This document shows, piece after piece, positions 11,901-23,900 of a stretch of 64,000 nt of DNA. How positions within the stretch are numbered: position 1 is the stretch's first letter; each line of letters starts with the position of its first letter. The stretch is taken from assembly GCA_036426205.1 (NCBI GenBank), contig CM071570.1:6343301-6407300 (forward strand), written 5' to 3'. Under the pieces are notes generated by a model. It ran no database searches, was not told the DNA's origin, and saw only the letters and a list, made by a program, of their open reading frames with translations. The translations under genes and the position numbers were made by a program. This DNA is from Ascaphus truei (Eukaryota; Chordata; Amphibia; Anura; Ascaphidae).

Positions 11901-14900
11901 CCCCATATTCCCTACTTGAGATAGGACACAGATTCCCTGACCCCTGTAGATCGTAGAAACCCCTTGTTTCAGTTAGATCTATAGCAAATATAGGAGGAGA
12001 GGCATTAAAGAAAATAAATACTGCCACATTTACACTACCGCTGAAGCCTAGCTCATCGCCTTGCATATCTGTTCAGGTGTGGCTCTGTTCTTCTGCTCAT
12101 GGCCTTGCATATCTGTTCAGGTGTGGCTCTGTTCTTCTGCTCATGGTGCAGCAATTGCCTTGGTACAGTGACGTTCAGGTGTGACTCTGTCCTTCTGCTC
12201 ATGGTGCAGCAATTGCCTTGGTACAGTGACCTTTAATTATCCTACAGTAGGAGGAATAATGTAAATACAAATATAGATGAGAATTTAGTCCATTTAACTT
12301 ATCATAGGATGAATGTGCTAGAGGGGTGCCTTTTGTCAAGATCTACTATGCAACTACTGTATGTAATTGCTTTATAAGCCTCTTGAATAGCTTTTCTTAG
12401 CCATCATGCGGTGGCGGTTTCATGAGCCGCAGGGCCTCCTCGTTGGCCTGAGAATAGCATACATAAGCTTCTTTATCTCCTAATCTCTTGTGTTCTAGAA
12501 AGGTACGTTTTTGTGCCTCCGACTAGGTCAAGCTCTTTTCCAGGCTGTTCTTAGAATTTGGACAAAGATGGTACACCAACTTCTTGCTTACGATACAGAA
12601 GAATGTAGATGCCCCCACTGAAGAAAAGATGAGGTGGTTTACGAGAACCATTCCAACATCGGTCTAGGACATTTCACCGCGATGTCCACCCTTGAATACC
12701 ACCATGGAGTAAAATACTTGGGCAATAATCCTATCCTCTGGTACAAGTCCTGGGAGTTTTTGTTCCAAACTGACAAGAAATTGCGCTGTATCTGCCTCAA
12801 ATGAAATGGATCCCACGGCCCTGGTTCTATTGTTAAGACCATTTATGCTGTTCGGTTGATTGTTGATATTGAACATGAAACCAGGTCTATGATTTTTTCC
12901 TTCCTGTTATGCAGTAGACTGACTGCCACTGTTGCAGTTTTGACATGTACTCCCAGAAATAAGCTTACTCTTATTGCAGCTGTTAATACAACCATGCTCT
13001 CTCAGTACCCCGATGACCTTTAAAACACGATATTCTGCTTCTGCTCTTGTATTTGCCCATACATGTGTGTCCTTCAGGTAAGGTGTCACAAATCTTGTGC
13101 TTGTACGCAGTTTAAAAGATTAAAGGGTAGCGCTAATAAATCAAAACGTTGTCAGATCGTGTAAAATCTGAGGAATCTGTGATGTACTATTAAAAAACAT
13201 GCGTCCTTGGAGGTCGATGGAAGAGGAAGTCTCCACTCCTGACTACCTTGATCACGGAACTGACAGATTCCATTTTGAAATTTGATTTTTTGAGGTACAT
13301 ATTGAGGGTCTTTTAGATTCAACAATGGATGAAAGGATCCTTCCATCTTTTGCACTCAAAAGAAGCTGGAATAAAAATCCCAACCCCTCTGATTCTTTGG
13401 GACTTTGGATATCACACCTTGTCGGAGCACCACAGCAATGCAATCCTCAAGTGCCTCCAGCTTGTTTGGATTCTTGGAAACCCTCAAGTATGGAGGGTTG
13501 TGGAGAAAGTCTATAGAATATCCACAAATTATCTGTACGACGCACTGATTATTGTAATCCACATCTTCTTGAACCACCCTGGCCTGCCTCCTACTGCTAA
13601 AGTATACAAGGATGGGATTGGCTGCATCTTGAAACGGGTTTTTCTCTTTCTTTTTGACAAAGGCATCTGCTGACCATGGCTTAAGCAATAAAAGGCAGGG
13701 CACAGTTATCTTCTCCAATCAGAGAGAGAAGAACCAAAACACCCCTTTAGATACTTACTGGTGTAGGTATATTTGGCAGTGGCCCATCCCCTTGCGGCAA
13801 CAACAACTGCATGCGTGCTGTTGCTCCAGCTGAGCCACCAATAGGGCTGCTGAGCTAAACTTGGCAATGAAGCAAGCCCTAAAGTCACCGAGCACAGAGC
13901 CCTGATGGCCAGCCCAAAATAAATAACTATGTAAGACAGGTCAGTGGGGGCTGGCACAGAGTACCAAATGGGAAGTCGTGTGGTGAGCATGGTCAGAAAG
14001 ATGGGCAAGCAAGCAGCTGGTGGATGCCACAGGCGGTCAAGGGTGTGTGGAAAAAACAGGGGCCCCGAGACCTGTCCTCCAGTTAACACAACATGCTGGG
14101 AATTAATTAGATAGAACGGGGAGGGGCAGGCTGCGACAGCCCAGGAAGAGCTCAGGACCAGCGGAAACCGTGGGTGGCAATAACGCGGCACACATTACAT
14201 AATACAAATAAATCCTCCTGTACTGAAAACAGAATAAATGATCAGCGGCGCAGAAAGGAGGGGTTTATAAAGTCTCCAAAAGGTCAGGTGATCTGTTTGT
14301 CCAACCTCCAGAGGGGAGGAGCCTATCCGTGTCATTGCGCCGACGCAGAATTTACCATGATGGATAATACTATGGATGTCATTTGTACAGTATGGCCTGG
14401 CCACATTTTACCTTAAATAGCTACTTCCTTCTGTTCAGGTTTAGAAATAAAAAACAAAAGAAAAAATTATGTTATATTTACATTCAATGTCATACATCAA
14501 TAGCCTTTTATTGCGGATTAAACGTGTTTGGGGAAAATGTTTTCGAATGTTTTAGCGAACGATAATTTTCTAAATATCGAACCATATTGTGGTAGGGGAG
14601 ATTTATTAAGGGAAAAGCCGTGACTCTTAGAAATGTATTTTATAAGGTTGGTACTTTGCATTTCTAACCATCCAAATATCCCAAGACCCGGGATACCATT
14701 AAATTATACACCTGCAACCAACGATACTCCGACATTCCCTCTAGCAATTATTCACAGATCAAAGCCTGGTCCAAGGTTCAAATTATTTCGATTTAAGAGG
14801 TGCCGACAAAAGAAATAAAATACATTTGAATGGAAATAGTTTGGACGTCACACATTAGGACTCCGCTGAAGTCGCAGGACCAGTGGGGATAAAACCACCA

Positions 14901-17900
14901 CGGAAATGTGCGTCAGGCCTGCACTTTCCAAGTTTGTCCCTTTCCATCACTTACATCACAACTATGTTACAGGGTAAATGAAGCAACGAAGGGTGGGTAG
15001 CGGTGCTGGTCCTTTCGTCCATGCACAGTAGTGACAAAGGAGGGAGAGGGAGTACTTTATTGGACCAACAAGTCATTGATGTTACAAGCTTTCCAACCTC
15101 TCTGGGTCCTTCGTCGGGTTACCCTGATCCTGAGAGGTTGGAAAGCTTGTAACTACTTGTTGGCCCAATAACAGGTATCATACAGTACCCCTACTGCTAC
15201 TCCCTCCTTTAGTACTACATGGCGAATTAGAGAATTTGCTGCTCTGCTTAATTCATTATCCAAATACAGTTTGCAATGGTGACTGGACACTCACCATCGA
15301 AGGGCATGTACTCAATAAATCGGACCTCCAAGGGCTGCTTCTCGGTCAGCTGTACAAAGTCCAGGATCTCATCCTCATTCAGCCCCCTCATCACCACACA
15401 GTTCACCTTGGACAGGACACACAAAATAAACATGCAGTGAGTACTGTACTTAATTTCTACAAAAACATGACCCCTATAATTGGCTGTGAAAAGATCACAG
15501 CCCATGGCAAAGTGCCATAACGTGACAGACTTTCTGTACAACACAATGGGAATGTGTGCTCAGAACATTACAATAACCAGGTGTGGGCCAGACCCCTGCT
15601 AATAGAGATAGATGGAGACTATATAACGATGCACTCAGGGGACTCCTTAACCGCAAACACTGCATTCCAGATCAGAGAAGGAGCGGCTCAGTGAGTAAAG
15701 ACACTGCCTCTGTAAACAATGACATTGAGCTTGAATCAGGTTAATTCCCGATTGTAAGCTCTGCGGGGCAGGGTCTGTAACATGCCTGTGTGCTGTGTAA
15801 CATGCCTGTGTGCTGTGTAACATGCCTCATGCCTGTGTGCTGTGTAACATGCCTGTGTGCTGTGTAACATGCCTCATGCTCGTGTGCTGTGTAATATATA
15901 TATATATAAATATTATATATATATATATAACCACACACACACACACACACACACCCACACCACACACACACAGTGTTCGACAAACCTATACATTTGTGCT
16001 CCCCCCGGGCGTGGATTTACCCCCCGGGCGAGTAAATATTGGCCCAAGCAGCACACGTTTGGTACAAGGTGGCGAGTAGATTTTTTTGTGTGCGAGTAGA
16101 TTTTTTTGGTGATTTGTCAACTAATGTGTGGTATTATATTATATCTATATATATATCTATTATATTATATCTATTATATCTATATATTATATATATTTAT
16201 ATCAGAAAACCAGAAAAAGGGTCCCACTGAAAGCCCTCCCCACTCAAGCAATAATAAATAATGAATGAATTTATTCAATGAAAAAATTCAGTTTCAGATA
16301 TAGATATAGATATATATATATATATCTGTACAAAGCAGAATTTTTAGGGTCAATAAATTACTGCTGGAAGAGAGACGACAATTCTTCAATGATTTAACTT
16401 GCTCCAAGCGCTATAGCAGAGTCTCCCATTTCAAACTCAAGGACATCACTCCAGGAAAGATTAATGCCAAGTTACAGCTGAAAAGTGACTTATGTTGCCC
16501 ATGGCTGTTTTCTCAGAAATACAATAAAACGAGGGACAAAAAAAAGAGAAGGATTTCCACACAAGCAAAGGACTTTTAAAAGGTATGTAAATGTAAGAAA
16601 ACGCAAAGAAAAGAACAGCCAGTGTCTCCAAAACAAAAACCACAACAAAAACGAAAACATCTGCCCTGAAACCAAACCCGGTTTATAAGGAATGTCCGTG
16701 AATTATTTATCTTCGCACATAGTAAAAATTCATTAAGGCAAAATGTAGACAATGGTTATAGAGAGGCGGTTCTCTGCTCGCAGTCCTAAAACTCAGCCAA
16801 ACACGTAGCGAATATATACAGACCTCGCACTGTACAAGGATCCTGGGCGGGATGTGTTGGCAGAGAAAGGTTTTGCATTTTAGCACATAATAATGGTGCA
16901 GAGGCCAAGAAGGAAGGAAGACCCCGGAGAGATGGAATACTCTTTATTTTTAGTTTATTTCCATTGTTTTCTGCACAACAAAATAGTTGTTCTTCCCATA
17001 ACAAAAGCGCCATCCCAACAGCTTAATACCGTTTACAAAAGATGGTGACAATATCATCACAAACCACATCGATCATCAGCAAATTACTATTCAGCCAATA
17101 AGTGCAAATATCAAAAGTAAGAACCTTGTGTCTGAAGTTTAATGGGAACACAAATTGGGTTGATCGTAAGGACCATTTATCCCATCCGATTATTACACAT
17201 TATTCGATCATTTGACTTCTACCCTTGTGTTCCCAGTTTTGGATCTCCTGATGCCTAGCCCCAACCATTTCTCAATACTCAACTCTACTAGGTCCACTGG
17301 AAGGTTATTCAATGCAGCCACAACCCCAAACCAAATATTTTAGTCAAAACAGGTTCCTGTCAGCTCAGATCTTTAATTAATGTCCCAAAAGGAAATGCCA
17401 TGAGACATTAAAAATGCATAGCCCACGTTGCTGAACATGCTTAACAAAGATCCTCAAAAAAGCCCTGTTGCTTCCTACAACTATTTATACACAAAAAGGA
17501 AGCGCAAAACAGAAAAAGAACAATCAGTCAATATTCCAAAGCTTTATAAATTGACTCAAAATAACAATATCGCATAAAATACATTGCTTCCTACAACTAG
17601 TCCCCAAGTTACTGCTGACAAAGGTGGAGCAAAGTTCACTGACACAAAGACACTGAAATTGATGAACTTGGTGTAACATTTTGAACATGCATCTCCAATG
17701 GCAAAGGGGACAGCTTTCTATCTATATCAATGTCTTGTATAGCGCATACACCGCACACCACACACACCACACACACACGCTCCGAGGAGAGAGAGGGCTG
17801 TGTTCCAATAACCCTGCGCTATGTGTAACCAGCTCACCTTCACAGGACTGTATCCCAGCTCTATGGCTTTGTTGATCCCTTCCATGACTTTATGAAAGCC

Positions 17901-20900
17901 TAAAAATGGGGGGAAAACAATTCGTAAACAAAAGCCCCAATGGACATCCAATAAACACATGTAGGTCATTTCTATATGTATATTTTCTTCTCATAAATAC
18001 AGTATCAAACACACTGAGCGTGCAACCATGTCAAGGTCGACCCTCTCAGCAGCTCCTACACTAAGGGGTGAACATTTAAAAACATTTTAAAAGAAGGTGT
18101 GCGCTGCAATTAGAAAATGATTATTCATAAAGCGCTAACTTATTCCGCAGCGCGGTACAATGGGACACAGAGTTGTGTACATTACAAAAATATAAAACAG
18201 TTACCGGACATACAAGAGAGGAGAACCACACACAGCAATACACAGAGGTAATGGGGGCCCTGCCCGTGTAATGCGGGCCCTGCCCGTCGCCTGCCCAGTT
18301 AATGGGGGCCCTGCCCAGGTAATGGGGCCCTGCCCGGGTGATGGGGGCCCTGCCCGGGTGATGGGGGCCCTGCCCGGGTAATGCTGGCCCTGCCCGGGTA
18401 ATGGGGGCCCTGCCCGGGTAATGCGGGCCCTGCCCGGGTAATGCGGACCCTGCCCGGGTGATGGGGGCCCTGCCCGGGTAATGGGGGCCCTGCCCGGGTA
18501 ATGCAGGCCCCGCCTGTGAGAGCGCACATGCTAGAGTTAAGAAGAAGAGACACTTTAAGACCCCACATACAAATGTGTTCTCTGTAGGAGTCTGTAAACG
18601 GAAGCGTTATGGGGTATAAATGGTTCATTTACACAGAGCTTCAGGAATGGATGCTACATCGGCTGATAGCGGATAAAGCCCAAATCTGCTATAAAAAGAG
18701 GGTTACTCATTTATTGGAGGTCATATTTTCTAGCACCCGACACTGTAAACACTATTGGAACAATGATTGAGCTATGGTTTTAGTTTATCTGGTTGTATAA
18801 TCAGGGTTGAGCAAACTTTTGCAGCTGCGTCCCCTGCTTGCTACCCCCGGTGCTCGCGCCACCCTTACCTCCGTTCCGCGTGGCATATGACGCTGCTGGG
18901 TCAAGTGACGTCACGGCAGCATTTTACGCCGCGTTGCCATGTTAAGTAATGTAATGTCCTTCAAAGCAGATTAAACAGTTTAAATTTTTTTTCCCCCTAT
19001 AGTTTTAATTTAGTTTAAAAAGGCCCAAAGCCTACAGAAAAGTGTTTACATCCCAGGCAGCACGGAGCGGTTTTCCACACAGACGTCAAGGACACTTACT
19101 CAAGAGACGCTCTTATTTTGAGCGCTTATACCACTTAGATCTCAAAGAGCGTAAAAGGGCAAAGCCGCCATATTAACTTCAGTTTTGGGGTGATCTTTTT
19201 AGGAAGAAAACGGACCGTTTAAAATATATGAAACCATAAAAATGGCAGAGGGACTGCGCCTATAATGCTTTAGGTGGGTTCAACTCCTCACAGAGAACAA
19301 CATTCCCTCTCCAGCAGATATAACACAATGTGCCTTCCTTCCTCACATGTAACATATTACCGCACAGCACACTTTAAAAAGGAGGAGAACAGTCATTTGC
19401 TTTATTTTATTACACATGTGATTTAAGTAGTAATTTCCCCACCTGCTACCCAACATAACAGTGGTTTGGAGGCTCACGCCGGCTCTCTCCATATTCACTG
19501 CTGCCCTTTACATGAAATGTGCTTCTATGTACTGGAAACCAAAGGCAAGGACCTGCCTGGTGAGATGAGATGTGTTTGGAAGATGGACATTGTATTTTCT
19601 GTGTATCTACCACCCCCCCCCCCCCCCCAAATAAATGCTTCTGCTTTGTAAGAAAATTGAGTTTTAATCTCTCTATACAAAGAGGAAAAAAGGACAAATC
19701 AGTATTTTATTCCATAATAAACAAGACGCTGGTACCCCCTTCACCACTGCTCAAAACTCGAATTATCAATCTAAATATTGTATTGTATGTCTTTATTTAT
19801 ATAGCGCCATTAATGTACATAGCGCTTCACAGTAGTAATACACAGGTTCAAAAAAGACATAGGTCCATCAAGTTCAACCTATGCTAAATTTAGACAACAG
19901 ATACTTTATCCTATATCTATACTTGCTTATTGATCCAGAGGAAGGCAAACAAAAAACCCCATTAAGGGGAAAAATTAATTCCTTCCTGACTCCAAGAATT
20001 GGCAATCGGATTAATCCCTGGATCAACATCCTTCCCATGTATACTTATTTGGTATATCCCTGTATACCTTTCCCATCTAAAAAGATGTCCAACCTTTTTT
20101 TGAACAAATCTATTGTATCTGCCATCACAGTCTCCATGGGTAATGAATTCCACATTTTAACTGCCCTTACTGTAAAGAACCCTTTCCTTTGTTGCTGGTG
20201 AAATTTCCTTTCCTCCAACCTTAAGGGATGGCCCCGAGTCCTTAGTACTGCCCGTGGGATGAATAGTTCTTTTGAAAGCTCCTTGTATTGTCCCCGAATA
20301 CATTTGTATATAGTTATCATATCCCCTCTTAGACGTCTCTTTTCTAATGTAAATAAATCTAATTTAGCTAGCCTCTCCTCATAAGTTAGATTGTCCATCC
20401 CCTTTATTAATTTGGTGGCTCTTCTCTTCACTCTCTCTAGTTCCATAATGTCTTTTCTTAGAATTGGTGCCCAAAATTGTACTCCATATTCAAGGTGTGG
20501 TCTTACTAGTGCTTTGCAAAGGGGCATAATTATGTTTACTTCCCTCCCATCCATTGCCCGTTTGATGCAAGATAAGATCTTGTTTGCCTTTGCAGCTACT
20601 GCATGACATTGGGCACTATTGCTAAGCCTGCAGTCTACAAGCACTCCTAAATCCTTCTCCATCAATGATTCCCCCAATATATCTCCATTTAATGTGGTAA
20701 TCAAATAAATAACAGATAATATAAATAACAGATCATGGGAATAAGTGCTTTAGACATAAAAGTAACATTAAGGAAGAGGAGTCCCTGCCCCGAGGCGCTT
20801 ACAGTCTAATTGGTAGGTAGGGAGAACGTACAGAGACAGTAGGAGGGAGTTCTGGTAAGTGCGTCTGCAGGGGGCCAAGCTTTATGTATCATGTGTTCAG

Positions 20901-23900
20901 AATATCCACAGTGCTATTCATGTGCTTCTTTAAGCAAGTGTGTCTTAAGGTGGGTCTTAAAGGTGGATAGAGAGGTGCTAGTCGGGTACTGAGGGGAAGG
21001 GCATTCCAGAGGTGTGGGGCAGTCAGTGAAAAAGGTTTAAGGCGGGAGAGGGCTTTAGATACAAAAGGGGGTAGAAAGAAGACATCCTTGAGAAGAACGC
21101 AAGAGTCTGGATGGTGCATAACGAGAAATTAGGGCTGAGTTGTAAGGAGAGGCAGAAGAGTGTAAAGCTTTAAAAGTGAGGAGAAGAATGGAGTGTGAGA
21201 TGCGGGATTTGATCGGAAGCCAGGAGAGGGATTTCATGAGGGGAGATGCTGAGACAGATCTAAGAAAGAGTCGAGTGATTCTGGCAGCAGCGTTTAGGAT
21301 AGATTGTAGGAGAGACAGGTGAGAGGCAGGAAGGCCGGACAGCAGGAGGTTACAGTAATCAAGACGGGAGAGAATGAGGGCCCGAGTCAGAGTTTAATCA
21401 TTCGAGCAACAGAGGAAAGGGCGTATCTGTTTATTGCGGAGGAAAAAGCGACAGGTTTTAGAAATGTTTTGAATTTGAGGGCGAATGTGAGAGAGAGATC
21501 GAGTGTGACCCTAGGCACATGCTTGCTGGGCTACTGGGTGAATGATCGTAGTTCCAACAGTAGGTGGAGGAGGTAGTAGGGCCAGGTTTGGGAGGAAGTA
21601 TAAGGAGCTCTGTTTTTGCCATTTTAAGTTTCAGTCGGCGGATGGCCATCCAGGATGATATTCCAGAGAGACATTTAGAAACTTTGGTCTGTATAGGAGG
21701 TGTAAGGTCAGGGGTTGAAAGGTAAATTTGTGTGTCGTCAGCATAGAGGTGATATTTAAACCCAAAAGATGTTATTAGGTCACCTAGAGAGAGTGTGTAC
21801 AGAGAAAAGAGAAGAGGTCCCAGTACAGAGCCCTGGGGTACCCCCACAGAGAGATCAATAGAGGAGGAGGAGGTGTTAGCAGAAGAGACACTGAAAGTAC
21901 AATGGGAGAGGTAGGATGAGATCCAGGATAGAGCTTTGTTCCGAATACCAAGAGAATGGAGAATGTGAAGGAGAAGAGGGTGGTCCACGGTGTCAAATGC
22001 AGCAGAGAGGTCGAGTAATATGAGCAGAGTGTAATGACCTCTGTCTTTGGCAGCATGGAGGTCGTCAGTTATTTTAGTGAGGGCTGTTTCCATGGAGTGA
22101 GCAGTGCGGAAGCCAGATTGTAGAGGGTCTAGGAGAGAATAGGTGTTGAGAAAATGGAGCAAGCGAGAGAATACAAGACATTCAAGGAGTTTAGAGGCAA
22201 AAGGCAGGAGGGAGACAGGTCGATAGTAAGAAAGACATGTAGGGTCAATCTTGCTGTTTTGAGTAATGGTATAACTGTTGGATGTTTGAAGGAGGATGGA
22301 AAGGTTCCAGAGCAGAGGGAGGAGTTAAAAATGTGTGTGAACATAGGGATTATAGTAGGACCAAGAGGTTTTAGGAGATGGGAGGGAATGGGGTCAAGAG
22401 GGCAAGTGGTAGAGGGAGAAGAGGCGATCAACAGCGACAAATCCTCCTCTGAGACAGTGGAAAAAGAGTCAAGGAAGGCAGGACGAGAGTTAGGAAGAAG
22501 TGTAGGATGGGAGTAAGGAACAGACGGGATGTTCTGACGTATGGATTCCACCTTTTCTTTAAAATAGTCAGCAAAGTCCTGAGGTGAGATGGAGTAAGAA
22601 GAGGCAGCTGAGGGTGGTTTGAGTAGAGTATCAAAGACAGAGAACAGTCGGCGTGGGTTAGACTTGTGCATTTTGATAATTGAAGAAAAGTAGGCTTGTT
22701 TAGCTTGCGAGAGGGCAGAGTTGAAACAGGATAGCATAAATTTGTTGTGAGGAATTTCTGCGAGAGTATGAGATTTCCTCCAGAGGCGTTCAGAGGAACG
22801 AGTGGAGGAACGCAGCATGTGCGTGTGGGAATTTAGCCAGGGTCTAGGGTTAGAAGGGCGAGGGCGGCAGAGAGAAAGCGGGGCATGTAGATCAAGAGAG
22901 GAGGATAAGGCAGATCAAGAGAGGAGGATAAGGCAGAGTTGTAGTTCCTGACCAGGTTGTCAGGGTCTGTAGCAGAGCTGAGACAGGAGAGGGAGGAGCG
23001 TAGAGTGGACTCAAAGTCAGGTAAGTGAATAGAGCGCAGGTTTCTGCAAAACATGGGGGTAGATGGAGGTGGAGAAGGGGAGAAGCGAGATAGAGAGAAT
23101 GAGATGATGTGATGGTCAGAGAGAGGAAAGGGGGAAATGGAGAAATCAGAGAGAGAGAAGTTTTTAGAGAAAACCAGGTCGAGGTAGTGGCCGTCCTTGT
23201 GGGTGCTGGCTGCAGTCCACTGTTGAAGGCAAAAAGAAGAGGTTAGAGAGAGAAAGCGGGAAGCCCAGGGAGAGAGGGGTCATCAATGTGGCAATTGAAG
23301 TCTCCAAGGAGAAGAACAGGGGAGTCTGAGGAGAGAAAGAAAGAGAGCCAGGATTCAAAGTGAGAGAGAAAGGCAGAAGGGGGGGTGGGGGGGGTGAGTA
23401 GAGGTAGGTGGTTTAGATTTATCAATCTAAATATAAAACAACAACACGATAAAGGATTCCAGTAAAGTGCTGTATAAGGTCAGGGGGGAAAAAACCCTCA
23501 AGATAAATATCTCATCTAAAGTTATTTTCAGAGCAATTTCACAGAACATTCACAAAATGCCATAAAAAACCCCAAACAAAACAAAAAAAACAAGAATGCC
23601 ATGGTTTTCAGCATTAATCTACTACAGACGCTATTAACGGCCACGACCCGGCGCCAACACACAGCTAACTCTTCTTACAGGTTTGGTCAGTTTTAGAAGT
23701 GTTTCCTTGGTTATAGTTTGTGATCCCAACATAAGCGCTGTTCAGAGTGAAAATTACGGTATACAGAGCTTTTAAAACCCTTCAGGGGTCTTATTTAAGC
23801 CACTGTAACTCTACACCAGGGGTGGCCAACCTTTATTTCACTCCAACAGGGCACGCTGTTTTTTGGTGGGATCACTGTGCTAATGCTGAAAAAACTTCAA

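Noticed and set aside
13706..14191. 161-codon minus frame, hydrophobic
   Set aside because: No recognisable domain, no exon signals, and it lies within a MOCS1 intron next to a dead DIRS-like relic.
22154..22516. Plus-strand 120-codon frame conserved at 47184
   Set aside because: It is the antisense shadow of the L2 reverse transcriptase linker; its identity comes from the DNA patch.
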